31,655 bases of DNA from Chara braunii (taxonomy: Eukaryota; Streptophyta; Charophyceae; Charales; Characeae). The position numbers and the translations under genes were made by a program. Below the pieces are notes generated by a model. It was not told where the DNA came from and searched no databases. It was given only the letters and a program-made list of their open reading frames with translations. This document shows, in pieces, positions 16,834 to 27,930 of the stretch; positions within the stretch are counted from its first letter, which is position 1, and the number at the start of each line of letters is the position of its first letter. Location of the stretch: positions 1,284,380 to 1,316,034 of the forward strand of contig BFEA01000107.1 of the NCBI GenBank assembly GCA_003427395.1. The letters are read 5' to 3'.

Positions 16834-17560
16834 GTCTCCACTAAATGTTGACTGTTGCTTCCATATGACAATTGCGAACTTATTCGCAATTCGGAAACCA
16901 ATTATCGCCAGAATGTATGTATGTTTGACGTTACTTTAAGAACTCCAGAAAATTTAGTGGTACAGTAAATGATCACCAATTTTGTTATCGCCAGAATACA
17001 TGTGGTAGTCTCCACTGAATGCTGACTGTTGTTTCCGTATGACAAATGCCAACATATTTGCAATTTGGAAGCCATAGATTTGTTATTAGACCGTTCATAT
17101 CTACAAAATTGCCAAAATGATTAACTTTTGTGTTGTTACCAGAAATTTATTCATATATGCAAGTTCGCCGAAATGATCATCAATTGTGTTATTGCCAGAA
17201 TGTATGTGTGCTTGACCCCTGTGCTTCGACGTTGTTTGTCGCTCAAGGATCGATATGCGGCATTCGCCAAAATGGATGATTGGTCAAAATTGTTACCTTT
17301 TGTGTTGTCACCAGAAGACTGATCATTTATGTCAATTCGCAAAAAATGATATTTTGTCGAAATGATTACCTTCTGTCTTATCGAAAAAAATGGATAAATC
17401 GCGAAAAAGTTTGTCATTTGTGTTATGTCTTGCTGATAGGGAAATTGACTCCTCCAGCTTGGCAAGGTCGGCATGCCACAAGTACTTCCTCCATATTGTT
17501 GATATTTTTCCTGGAAGGATCACGAACAAATCTACAAAGCCTCAAATTTTCAGAATTTTC
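16834..17560. repeat. 174-bp direct repeat and degenerate TTCGCC/CCAGAA repeats
   Basis: GTCTCCACT-AATG-TGACTGTTG and the following TTCC-TATGACAA-TGC-AAC-TATT-GCAATT recur at 16834 and 17008, 174 bp apart. Further right, degenerate copies of TTCGCC-AAATGAT followed by TTGTGTT-T-CCAGAA occur at about 17110, 17165, 17265 and 17340. No coding signal was seen. Confidence 0.65.
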
Positions 17561-18640
17561 TGTGAATTCTTCTAAGCGTGAAAAATCGTCAAAGTTGCCG
17601 CTGTCAAATTGCGAGACTAGGCCCGCCGTTTCGGCCTCCGGTCGCCGCCCTCCCTAAGAACCCGCCGGAACTCACAGGGGGGGCTATTTCCTGATGTCGG
17701 AGGGAGTGCTGGTTTAAAGCGCCTCCTCACCTTTTCCGAAGACTCACTGTGCAAAAACATGTGCGAATTGATTTGTAGTTTAAGATTCTCTCATCCACCT
17801 TTGCTCAATGGAATTTATAATTCGCTTAGAACACCTCCTCACCTCTTACGACTACCGCTTCTTAATTCAGAGGCAACCTTTGTCGCACCTTCACAATAAC
17901 GGTGGCGTGACCTTGACATCCCTTATCGCACCATCAAAGCATCAGTCGACGTGATCGCTTTTAGCCTTTTGCAATTCCCGATGCCCATTCCTTTTCGCTA
18001 AAAGGGGTCAACAACGGGTCTGCCATGGGTGAGCGAGCGTGAAATCCAGTTGCAATCTCATATAATGCGGAAATGACCGTTAAAAACGATTAATAACCGT
18101 TGGCGCCTGTACCGTGAGTTTTCACTCACCTTTATGTAACGTCGGATACCAGACCTTGAAAACGTGTGATGCCTTACCCCTGCGCTTTGATTTTATTCCG
18201 CACTCAACTGTCGTATTGACGGATAAAGATGCACAAGAATTGCAATGATTCACATCTGCGAGAGTGGGAACTGTATGATGCATCACAATTGTCAGGCTCA
18301 ATGTGGGCAAGACACTTATATACGAAATAATTTCGCGTTTGAAATTGGGTCCTCCAACTTTGCTGACAGACATTACTATCCTGCTTACAACGCCTCCTGA
18401 CCTCTTCCAATGACTTAGTGTGTGGCATTTCTATTCCGCTTACAACGCCTCACCACCTCTTCCAACGACTAAGTGTGCGGAAACATTTGGGAAACAATTC
18501 GTAGTTTAAGATTTCGTCCTCTACCTTTGCTCGCAGGAATTAATGACCCGCTTAGAGCGTGTGCGGAAGAATTTGCGAATTAATTTGTAGTTTAAGATTC
18601 ACTCCATATTTAGAGGGTTGTGGTGTTGAGGCTCAGATTG
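17561..18640. repeat. Interspersed GCTTAGAACACCTCCTCACC-type repeats
   Basis: The motif GCTTA-AACRCCTC--CACCTCTTCCAACGACT occurs at about 17714, 17828, 18382 and 18434. It is often followed by GTGTGCGGAA, then AATT-GTAGTTTAAGATT (17776, 18496, 18583) and CACCTTTGCTC (17799, 18525). The order of these words is conserved, so a larger diverged repeat of about 110-150 bp is present. No gene was recognised. Confidence 0.6.
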
Positions 18641-18689
18641 GAGGAAAACAAAACCAAGTGATCATTTTATATTGTTCAAATGCCGCTCA

Positions 18690-20180
18690 CCTCGAAATCA
18701 GCCAAAAGGGCAGAATGTGATTTCAAGGGGGTTAGGGTGTTGGGGTAGGGGGTGGTGGAGGGGAGGGTCAGCAAGTGTCATAGGCCCTGTTACAAGTTGC
18801 AGGTTCAACTTGATGGGAGCACTCGAACAAACCTGGAGTTTATTCTGAGTTGCAGAGCGGTCGCTCCAAAAGGCTACCTCGAAAATAGCCATCAAGGGAG
18901 AAATTCGATGTCACAGTGATTTTAAGGGGGTTGGTCACCGTTGGTGTGCTGGGGTGAGGCGGACGGTCGGTAGGTGTCATACGCCCTGGAACTGGTCCAC
19001 GCACCGAAAATAGCCAAAAGGGGAGAATGTGACTTCCAGGGGGTTAGGGTGTGGTCCACTCACCTCAAAAATAACCAAAAGGGGAGAATGTGACTTCAAG
19101 GGGGTTAGGGTGCCGGGGTAGGGGGTGGTGGAGGAGAGGGTCAGCAGGTGTCATAGGCCCTGTTACAAGTTCCAGGTTGATGGGAGCACTCAAAGAAACC
19201 TGGAGTTTATTCTGAGTTGCAGAGCGGCCGCTCCAAAAAGCTACCTCGAAAATAGTCAACAAGGGATTCCGAGAAATTCGATGTCACAGTGATTTTAAGG
19301 GGGTTGGTCGCCGTTGGTGTGCTGGAGTGAGGCGGAGGGTCACTAGGTGTCATAGGCCCTGGAACTGGTCCACTCACCTCGAAAATAGCCAAAAGGGGAG
19401 AATGTGACTTCCAGGGGGTTAGAGTGTGGTCCACTCCAGGGCGTTGGTCCACTCACCTAAAAACTAGCCAAAATGGGAGAATGTGACTTTCAGGGGGTTA
19501 GGGTGCTGGGGTAGGGGGTGGTGGAGGGGAGGGTCAGCAGGTGTAATACTCCTTGTTACAAGTTGCAGGTTGATGGGAGCACTCGAACAAACCAGGAGTT
19601 TATTCTGAATTGCAGAGCGGCCGCTCCAAAAGGCTACCTGGAAAATAGCCAACAAGGGGGAAATTCGATATCACAGTGATTCTAAGGGGGTTGGTCACCG
19701 TTGGTGTGGTGGGGTGAGGCGGAGGGTCAGTAGGTGTCATAGGCCCTGGAACTGGTCCACACACCGAAAATAACCAAAAGGGGAGAATGTGACTTCCAGG
19801 GGGTTAGGGTGTGGTCCACTCACCTCAAAAATAGCCAAAAGGGGAGAATGTGACTTCCAGGGGTCTAGGGTGCTGGGTAGGGGGTGGTGGAGGGGAGGGT
19901 CAACAGGTGTCATAGGCCCTGTTATAAGTTGCAAGTTGATGGGAGCACTCAAAGAAACCTGGAGTTTATATCGATTCGCAGAGCGGCCGCTCCAAAAGGC
20001 TACCTTGAAAATAGCCAACAAGGGAGAAATTCGATGTCACAGTGATTTTAAGGGGGTTGGTCACCGTTGGTGTGCTGGGGTGGTTGGGGTTGGGGGGGGG
20101 GGGGGGNGGGGGGGGGGGGAGGTGCACGGACGGTCGACTCAGTAAATGTCACTGGCCCAGTGACAAGTTGCAGGTTGATG
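18690..20180. repeat. Higher-order satellite array, 366-393 bp period, four copies
   Basis: The marker GAGTTGCAGAGCGG lies at 18847, 19214, 19607 and 19973, giving steps of 367, 393 and 366 bp. Each unit contains AAAATAGCCAAAAGGGGAGA, AAGGGGGTTAGGGTGCTGGG, GGGTCAGCAGGTGTCATAGG and (in copies 2-4) a GCGGCCGC site. The second half of each unit repeats the same words in diverged form (AAGGGGGTTGGTCACCG, GTGTGCTGGGG, GGTGTCATAGGCCCTGG). The unit is therefore a dimer of two old monomers of about 180 bp. Confidence 0.93.
20086..20119. repeat. Poly(G) run with an undetermined base
   Basis: About 30 G residues with one N at 20107, inside the last satellite unit. The run length is probably unreliable in the assembly. 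Confidence 0.9.
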
Positions 20181-20511
20181 GGTCGAGTACTCCAAGCGAT
20201 GGCGGTTGTTGATCTCGCGAGACCCATGGCACTTCCCACTTAGCAACACTTAGCAATGATTGTATCGATTTATTCTTATTTATGTCGCTCCTCAGTTCAT
20301 ATTGCCGACAGGAATTTCTCTTATTTATGTCACTCCAACATAAATTTCGGCTTTGTTACAAAAAGTAAACAATCAAAAGGTTCACTTTTAACGAAATGTG
20401 TATTAACAACAAAAATCGCCCCGTTCTTCCATATTGCAAAACGAGAGGGAATCTTCAGCTGGATCAAAAAAAAAAAACATAGCAATTTATTTATTTACTA
20501 GGTTACCTGAT

Positions 20512-20850
20512 TGGATGTCCGAGACCCCCCTGACCGTCCGGGGTTGTCCGCTCGGATATCCTCCCCGGGTAGACTGTCTGAACCCGAACGACAAAAAAAA
20601 AAATAAAAAAATCAATCCCCCCAAAAATCTGAAAAACAATTATGTTATGCAGAAAAATAAACTCAACAACTTTTGCTTTGGGATGATATCGAAATTCGTT
20701 GTCAAATTTAAAATGAAAAATAAAATTAAAAACACCCCCAATTTTTTTTTTCTTTTTTTTTTGCTTTCAATTGCTAAAAATGGAGTTGTCCGGGCTGGAC
20801 GTCCGGGACCCCCCTGACTGTTCGCCCAGGACGTCCTGCCATCGGACAAC
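20512..20850. repeat. GTCCGG-rich direct and inverted repeats around an AT-rich core
   Basis: GATGTCCGAGACCCCCCTGA (20515-20534) recurs as a near copy GACGTCCGGGACCCCCCTGA (20799-20818). GTTGTCCG occurs at about 20543 and 20785 and inverted at 20843-20850. The right block alone folds as a hairpin with imperfect 20-22 bp arms (20785-20804 against 20829-20850). The core from 20590 to 20780 is A/T-rich. The layout resembles a small element bounded by related ends, but no target duplication was identified. Confidence 0.6.
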
Positions 20851-20989
20851 TGGAAACGTACTTTATTTATTTATTATCATCTCCTTATCCTCACGTCCCC
20901 CTTCTGTTTCCCATCCTTTTTTCACCGTATTCTCCCTTCCTAACTTAATGCAGCTCATCAATGATCTTGACTAGGTTCACCTAGTCGCT

Positions 20990-21715
20990 TGTAGGTGCAT
21001 CCATCGAGGTGCGAGCTCAGCTGCCACAATCAAGAAGGCGACGACGATCATGTGCACCAAGGATGGTCGCACAGACAACCACTGAGACGACCACTTGTTG
21101 GGAGAAGACCATGACGACAAGTGCTCGAAAGAACGCCACGAGGAATAAGAACGGGATAGCGACGACGAGCCAGAGAAGGATTTCCACGCTGAGCAGCGCT
21201 ACCACCCCTCACCTGATGTGCAAAATGAGAATGAATCTTCCGCCAGAACATGGGAAGAAACAATCCCCACGAACACGACTTCCACAAGCACTAGGAGCAC
21301 AAAGAACACCCAACGAAGATGATCACGAATCAGCACAATGATTGCTCGCAGCAACGCAATCACGAGCGACGCCACTGGACTTCGACAACGGGCAGCGCGA
21401 CCGCACAATGAAGACCACGATGGTGGCACCTACAAGCCACTGGGACTTCGACAACAAGCATGGCGGTAACGGGACCACCCTATGCTGTACACTTGTGTGA
21501 ACGCAAAGATGAAGAACGCCCAACGACAAACAACTGACAAAAAAAACGATGGCGAGCACTACTATCCCGAAGATGACGATCATGCCCTCATGGTGCTGAT
21601 GATGATGGTCACGATGATGAACGCTTTGATGAGTCACGGTCCCTACGCACGAAATGTGCAAAATGCGAATGAATCTTTTGCTAAAGCATGGAAAGATACA
21701 TCACCAGTTTGAATC
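20990..21715 (+). repeat. Duplicated unknown open frame
   Basis: A word beginning ATGTGCAAAATG-GAATGAATC at about 21217 recurs at about 21654. In both places the same frame reads VQNxNESxAxxWxxT (VQNENESSARTWEET and VQNANESFAKAWKDT). The region is rich in GAC/GAT/CAC codons (Asp/His/Glu), and an open frame of 76 codons ends at 21710-21712. Stops interrupt the longer reading. I do not recognise the protein; it looks like a diverged tandem duplication within a dead gene. Confidence 0.45.
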
Positions 21716-22239
21716 TTCTCCTGCGACGTGCAGCTTGGCATGCCATATCGCCAGTCTCGCTGCCCAAACTCTAAATCCGCCTTCACCATTCATCCTGCCT
21801 CGCTTAAAAACGTTAATTTGCATCTTCATTCGCTCAATTTCATCGAGTTTCGGGGGGGATATTGTATTCTTTCCCCTGCCATAGTCGCCTCCATCTCTAT
21901 ACCGCGCAGCTCCTAACACTTACACCAACCAAACCACTATCCTATTGCGAAAACTAGCACTGCCATCATACTTATGTCGCCTCAAAACCCCAACATCAGC
22001 TTTTCCTTTGCCTGATTCTGTGAGGAACGGGTGCGCCAAGCCTTCTTCGTTCGCGTCCTTTCTCCTTTCTTCCCACCCTGTGCATCTTCGCCCCTCTTCT
22101 TCCCTCCCGATGCTGGCAGGAAAATTTCACACGATATTTCACCAGCTGGTCCGACAATGTTATTGAGAAAAAGATCTCAACCCTTTTTCTGTTGGACCGC
22201 GTTCCTCTTATAGGCCCAAAGCCATACTAATCACACGCG
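21716..22239. other. No gene seen
   Basis: Mixed sequence with CT-rich patches. Short open frames carry no motif. It lies between the duplicated unknown frame and the LINE remnants. Confidence 0.5.
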
Positions 22240-22543
22240 TTCCATTCCAATTTGAATGGATGTTCCCAAGGACAATTTGTGGCCATGGCCTAAGGATATC
22301 ATTATGGAACGAAGCAGTCCCAGATAATTGAGAAATATTTGGTCTCGGACATATCCATTGTCTGATCACAAGGTGGTCAAAGTTGAACTATCCCTTGGGC
22401 ACCAAATAGTCCAAGGAAGAGGGCTGTTCAGACTTAGCATGCATGTCCTAGAGGATCCAGGTATAGTGCAAGTGGTTTGGGACACATGGGAAGACTGGAG
22501 AGACTCTACAGACCTCTTCCCTGACGAAGGAGAGTAGGTGGGG
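22240..22543 (+). pseudogene. LINE ORF2, end of endonuclease domain (plus-strand piece)
   Basis: The frame reads PLSDHKVVKVEL, then GRGLFRLSMHVLEDPG and VVWDTWEDWRD, ending at TAG 22535-22537. SDH followed by hydrophobics is the last catalytic block of the apurinic-type endonuclease/exonuclease/phosphatase fold of L1-like LINEs. The W..W spacing after it matches their post-endonuclease linker. Upstream parts of the endonuclease are degraded. The next expected segment (linker and reverse transcriptase) is not on this strand but follows immediately on the minus strand. Confidence 0.8.
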
Positions 22544-24897
22544 ATAGAGTTTTGGATTTCAGTCAGGTGCAGTTCCACTTTCCGAAGGTGTGGGAGTTGT
22601 GCGTGAATGATATTTGCTGCTTTCCAATGCGCAGTATCTGTTTCCCAGATATGTTAAACCAGCCGTATGCCCTTTTGCATCCATTTCTACCGAAGTTACC
22701 GGTGTTTTTACTCACAGAGAAGGTTGATCCATCATCATTCAGTATGTTGGGATTCTCGAATAATCGGGTATTGAGAAATTCGTCCCCAGTAGTGGGTTCT
22801 TCAAGAGTGTAGGGGAGCGGTTTGCTCCACTCCCTTAGGATGGGTTTGCAAGTGCCCTGGATGTTCTGGGTTACAAAGGGGTGCATCAGTAAAGCTTGCC
22901 ATATTGCGGCCGGGTCAGAAAAATCCTAAGGTTTCGCTGGGATGTATTGGGCTAGAGTAACCCATGGTTGGTTCGCCCGGTCGGTCAGGGCCATGACTGA
23001 CCATTTGGCTAGCAGTGCCCTGGTCTTAATTTATGGGTCTAATATGCCCAACCCCCCTTCTCTTTTCTTGGCTGATATATTCTTGCATGAGACTTTGCTG
23101 ATTACTGATTGGATCTTTGTGTCCCCCTTCCATAAGGGGTGGATAACCAATCTTCTTATGGATGAAGCTGTTGCAAAGGTAAGACCTCGGATGGACAGGA
23201 TACATCAGATTGAGGAGAAGATGGCTGCATTAATCACCATGACCCTCCCTATAAGGGAAAGGAACTTGGCTTTGACCATCTGGCACAGCCGCACAAGCAT
23301 CCCTAACTCTTTCTTCGACTAATCCCGCCTGGGAGTAAGTGCAATCTGACAGGGATAACCGTTTGCCTAGGTATCTTTCTGCTTCTGTGTGTGGTCTAAC
23401 TGACGCCCCCAAATCCAGTGCCAAGGGGGAGCCGTCTGGGGTCAAGGCGACCGTTTTCTGCCAACTAACTCTCATTTCAGATGCCTGCCAGCTGAATTTT
23501 CAGAGATGGCTGTAAAGTCATCGGCAAGTGCTGAGATAGTGATATTGAGAGTTGGTGACAACTTGAGGCCGATGTACTGATCATGGTTACGAACCATGTT
23601 GAGCAGGACTTTAGCTTGGATAACAAAGAGGGAAGGGGCAAGGGGGCACTCTTTGTCTTAGGGATCTTGTCACCTTGAAGGGGGCTGACGGGAAGCCATT
23701 AATTAAGACTCGAACTGAGGAAGCACATAAAGAGCTTTCACCATTCGCCCCAATCTGAGACCAAAGCCCTTTCTTTCTAGGACAGCTTGGACAAAGTCCC
23801 AGTTGACTCTGTCATAAGCCTTTTGGAAGTCAATTAAGATTATGGATTTATAAAGGTTATTGGTGTTGATTATGTCAATAGCCTGGGAGATAGTCATGAC
23901 ATTGTCGAGGATCTGTCTTCCTGGGACGAATCCAATTTGGTCCAGGTGAACTAGTTTAGTCAATAGTGAGGAATTCTTCTTGCCAGAACCTTGGCTAAGA
24001 TCTTGCCTGAGACATTTAAAAGGGAGATTGGTCTGTAGTTCCTCACATCTTTCTTATCTCCTTTCTTATATAGAAGATTAATGATTCCTTCTGCTGTTTA
24101 AGGCCACAATGAGCCGTCCTGGAGGATGTCATTGAGGACTCTAAGGAGATCCGGGGCTAGAAGGTCCCAAAAGAGAGAAAATTCTACTGGGAGGCCATCG
24201 GGTCTCGGGCATTTTCCCTTGGCCATACTCTGGATAGTGTCCGTAAATTCTTGGAAGGAGATGTGTTGTTCGATTTGTTCTTTTTCTTCCTCTGAAAGAG
24301 TTTTGTGTGTTGAATCCCAGACCATTATTTCTAAATGGGGGGCTATTATTGACTTGTCTTCTGCCTTTTTAGTAGTTAGAGACTCGTCTTCTGCCTTTTT
24401 AGTAGTTAGAGACTCGTCTTCTGCCTCTTTAGTAGTTAGTAAATCTTTGTAAAAAGTTCTAAAGTAAATCACAAATTTGTTGAGGCAATGAGATTGTTTA
24501 GCAGGAGGTTGAGACGGGTCGTGTGGATGAGAGACTTCGTGGATAATGGAGTTAGAATTTATGTTCTTATTAAGGGCGAAGTTAGCCTTGTTCAGTTTGT
24601 CAGTGAGCAGCATCTTATCAATAGCTCTGTGTCTGTCCCATAGGTTATGTTTCTCAATCTATAGGTTCTCCCATTCCTGTAACCATTTACTAGTTCTTCT
24701 GCGTCTCCAAACTTCTTCTTGGAAGTAGGAGTCTTTGGGGGTATTCTCAGCGTTCTCAAATCTTTCTTTTGAGTTGAATCTCTGTGAATTAATTTTTTCT
24801 GTTAACTGCCTTCACTCGAGAGTTAGATTGAGTTGACCTGAGATAAGTCGGAGGCCACTAACAACATCGGTACGGCTACCAAGATCCCCATGATTGA
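22544..24897 (-). pseudogene. LINE ORF2, linker + reverse transcriptase + connection (inverted piece)
   Basis: Read from 24897 leftward: LISGQLNLTLE and RFNSKERFENAEN, a coiled linker (24830-24620). Then TFYKDLLTTKEAEDES and GKCPRPDGLPVEFSLFW, the start of the RT domain (24476-24160). Then DQIGFVPGRQILDNV and IDFQKAYDRVNWDFV, RT motifs 2 and A (23945-23790). Then GFPSAPFKV and PLAPSLFVIQAKVL, motif B, with a frameshift between. Then ALADDFTAIS, motif C, at 23531-23502, retaining both aspartates. Then RYLGKRLSLSD (about 23370) and GGLGILDP-IKTRALLAKWS (about 23040), the thumb/connection. The last part is IWQALLMHPFVTQNIQGTC to about 22560. Several stops and frameshifts show it is dead. The enzyme copies LINE RNA into DNA at a nicked target. 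Confidence 0.92.
24356..24440 (-). repeat. 30-bp minisatellite inside the LINE linker
   Basis: Three 30-bp copies encode the decapeptide SLTTKKAEDE on the minus strand. The outer copies differ by one or two bases. The repeat lengthens the linker just before the RT domain. Confidence 0.85.
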
Positions 24898-25662
24898 GTA
24901 CTCATCCAAAATTGGATAGAAAAACTTCAATCTAACAGTGGTACTCTACAAGCTAACATCCTTTACAAATGGTCCTCACAAATCTTAACCCTTAACTTAC
25001 GCCCTATTTCTCCCGAATGGATACAATTCTATATCCAGATGATCCTTGGGTGTCTTGAAGTGAAGGTGGGTAGCCTCCAATGGCTCCACCTTCACTCGAG
25101 CACACCCACAGCTGCATGGTGCTTGAGCAAGGGTATGGACATCGACACCACCTGCAACGCGTGTCCTCATGCCACCCTCGAGGACTCACCTCATCTATGG
25201 TGGGAGTGTGTCATCGCTCACGGCTTCTGGGAAGAGGTCCGCACAATCTGGCTGCAGACCTATGGCAGGGACACAGATGTATGGAACAAAAACTTCATCA
25301 TTACTGGAATAGACAACACCGGTCTATTGGACTCAGCAAATGAGAAGGCTGCCCTAAAGATTCGCCTCAGAGGCTTTTGGTGCATGTGGATGGCCCGCAG
25401 AGACAGAAGATTTCATAATGTCCATCAGCAGGCTGAGGAATTGGGGGCTAAACTTCGACACTCTTTACGGACGATGATAGCAGCAGAATGGGTTTCTCTG
25501 AAGAAGAAAACCTCATCCAAGCAATCGGCAGCTGAGCAGCTAAATCAGGGCTGGCATGCTCCCATCCCTTGCCAATGGGCATCCATCTCTGAAACCTTCA
25601 GTCTTCACACGACTCTTCAGTACTCTAAATACCTATGGGATCCTTTATCGCCCACTCCTTAA
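24898..25662 (+). pseudogene. LINE ORF2, C-terminal zf-RVT domain (plus-strand piece)
   Basis: The plus-strand frame is open from 24898, before its first ATG at 25039, to the stop ending at 25662. It begins VLIQNWIEKLQSNSGTLQAN and ILYKWSSQILTL, then has C-x2-C-x9-H-x4-C (CNACPH...EDSPHLWWEC, about 25155-25215). This is the zinc-binding module at the 3' end of LINE ORF2. It is followed by HGFWEEVRTIW, LRGFWCMWMARRDRRFHN and RTMIAAEWVSLKKK. The upstream part of the ORF is absent on this strand, but its expected partner lies just to the left on the minus strand. Structure and frame are well kept. Confidence 0.85.
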
Positions 25663-26429
25663 CTACGCCCACCCGGTGACCCCCAGGTCTCCCCCATTAC
25701 ACCACCTAGCTAACGTGCTGTTTATTTCCCTCTACATGGTTGTTGAGCTTCCCACCCCACTAGAGCACCAGCATACCAGAAAGGCCTTCATTATCTGTCC
25801 CAATCAGCAGTCTCCAATCCTCACCTCTGCCAATCAACAGTCTCAATTCTGCCCATTTGCCCTCTATTCTCTGCTCTTCACCTACCACAAACCCACTTTC
25901 TATCTCTCAATCCTTTGCTCCCAGCTCAATACCAGAAGGGTCACCCACCTCAACTGCCCCTCACATATCAAATGGACTCGCTTGACATCAGGTTCTGTCA
26001 TCCTATTTGCGTGATGCTACTTTGCAAAGAACTTAGCCCTCAAGTTCTCATTCCTTCATTCAAGTTGTATTGAGTGGCCCAACGCAGCAAGTCAGTGTTT
26101 CACTCTGTTCACTGCAGACAGCCTAACTGGCTGAGAGACTACGCCGTTGGGACCCGTCCTAGATTAAAACTAATTCTTGGTAATGCTGCCTCCTCTTGCT
26201 AGCTCAAGCAAAGCTGGGTAATGCTCCCGGATGCCACATTGATGTAATTCCTTTCAGCTGATTCTTCTTATAAGCGACGCTTGACCCGGTTTCCAGCAGG
26301 CTCTCCACCAATAGACTGGAGTCATCCAGCCAGAGGCGACGATCCTGTTGGTTCTCGCACCACCACAGGATCGCAGGCATCCACAGGATGTTATTAAAAA
26401 AAAGAAAAAAGAAAAAAAAATCTTGTACG
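25663..26429. other. LINE 3' untranslated region candidate and non-coding sequence
   Basis: C/T-rich sequence after the zf-RVT stop may be the LINE 3' UTR, but no A-tail closes it. From about 26040 to 26390 there is no recognisable content. An A-rich tract at about 26394-26420 borders the gypsy fragment. Confidence 0.4.
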
Positions 26430-26908
26430 GGACGCTGAAGGCATCTAGGTTTAATATTGGAGATCTATTCTGGGTCAAGTCCAAGGAGTTTCTACCCGAA
26501 GAAGGAATCCCTCATTAGGTGTTACCTGCCTATAGAGGACCATGGAAAGTGTTAGGTGTTATAGGGGATCCGAACTGTCTTTCCTATACTATTGCCATAT
26601 CAGCACACTTACACACTTACTCGGTTTTCCATGCTTCAAAGCTGCTACCTTGTGTAGTGTATGACAAGTTCCCTTCACGCAAATCTATAATCCCACCTGA
26701 TTATGGAATAAAAAAAATTACATTGATCACATCTTAGATAAAGACTTCTACACGTCAGGTAGGAGTGGAAACCGCAGCGGCAGTAGAGGCTCCGATTCGC
26801 ATATAAGGAGCCGGGAGATGATTGCTGGTATGCTAGAGATGAGCTAATGGAAACCACCCCTGACGTATTCTCCTACTATGAGAGGGCTAGGAAGGTATTA
26901 ATTTTGTA
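26430..26908 (+). pseudogene. Ty3/gypsy pol 3' end: integrase C-terminus with chromodomain-like tail
   Basis: The frame reads LKASRFNIGDLFWVKSKEFL, a TAG at 26516-26518, then PAYRGPWKVLGVIGDPN and LSYTIAIS. VFHASKLLPC follows. The pattern GDLVWV...F.GPW.V.....Y......H.VFHvSkL is the GPY/F end of Ty3/gypsy integrases. After a stop at 26735-26737 the next frame continues YIDHILDKDFYTSG and later PGDDCWYARDELMETTPDVF and SYYERARKVLIL, ending at TAG 26906-26908. This is what a chromodomain or related tail of a chromovirus would look like. The fragment is 5'-truncated at an A-rich tract and shifted at least twice. No LTR or primer site was identified. Confidence 0.8.
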
Positions 26909-27527
26909 GACTGATAAGGTTAGGATTTTTCTTGTAGGACGGTCACATCGAAATCAGGCTGGCGGGAGTAAGAGAATTTCACATTGTGAGCATGTCCCAA
27001 GTCCCAGTCCACAAGTCCCAGCGGGTACAGTCCCAGACGGTCCCAGTCCCACTGGGTCCTGATAGTGTTGGTCCCAGGGTCTTAGGGGTCCAGTAGGGTT
27101 TGTAGGTCAAAGCACTGTAGTCCGCTCGGGTAGGTAGGTAAAAGTCTACCAGTGGCTGCCAGAAATGTCCAGTCTTGGAGTGGCAAAGTCCAAATTTGCA
27201 GCAGCATGCAAAGAGAGTCCGGAGACTTCCGGAACGGCAACATGCAACCAACAGACCCCAGGAGACCGGTACTGGTCCGAATAAGGCAACAACACGTCAA
27301 CAGTACTGTTTATAGCTAGTAACACACTGAATTAGTTGTTCAGTCGCAAGTTGCAGAAGCGCTGCTGGTTGCTTGTGCTATGGTGCGACTTGGGGGGATA
27401 CCTGCACCGAGGAAGGAAGGCGAAGTCTTAGATGCCATAGCTAGGGTTATAGGAGGAAGAAGCAGGTGGTCATAGCTGCAGTAGCTAGGTGTACAAGTGA
27501 TGTGGGTGTATTCAGGGAGGAGAGACT
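26909..27527. other. No firm gene; TCCCAG-word cluster
   Basis: From 26994 to 27080 the words TCCCAG/TCCCAC occur about eight times; similar words are seen at 6300-6560. A short plus-strand frame at about 27324-27455 reads protein-like (LVACAMVRLGGIPAPRKEGE and VLDAIARVIGG) but is too short to assign. It could be a 5' exon of the downstream methyltransferase or chance. Confidence 0.4.
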
Positions 27528-27536
27528 CGTGTGTGT

Positions 27537-27623
<87 letters not shown>

Positions 27624-27624
27624 N

Positions 27625-27702
<78 letters not shown>

Positions 27703-27707
27703 AACAG
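27528..27707. repeat. (GT)n(GA)n microsatellite with an undetermined base
   Basis: A GT run from about 27528 to 27560 is joined to a GA run to about 27692, with an N at 27624, then imperfect GA to 27707. Its true length is uncertain. Confidence 0.97.
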
Positions 27708-27930
27708 AGATTGGTGTACTTACCGTGCGGAAGCTGGGGATGAATGCGGCCAAAGCTGCTGGCTACCTGAACTCTTTCTTTGCATAATATGATCCTCTCC
27801 ATCGTGTTGATCCGGTTTTCATCTCATGACCTCACGTGAACTTTTGTGCGAACACTCTGTGAATGCGTGCTGAATTTGGGGAGTTGAGTAGGGCAGTGCA
27901 TTGCACAACCAACAAGGTGACCCATGTGAA

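Noticed and set aside
18690-20180. CRISPR-like array
   Set aside because: Units are 366-393 bp satellites without short spacers, and the genome is eukaryotic.
22240-24897. Twin-priming inversion of the LINE
   Set aside because: Twin priming inverts the 5' end of the element. Here an internal segment is inverted between two correctly oriented ends.
27497-27787. Gene spanning the GA microsatellite upstream of SABATH
   Set aside because: Nearly all of it is Arg-Glu repeat. The unique tail (KLGMNAAKAAGYLNSFFA) is too short to assign.
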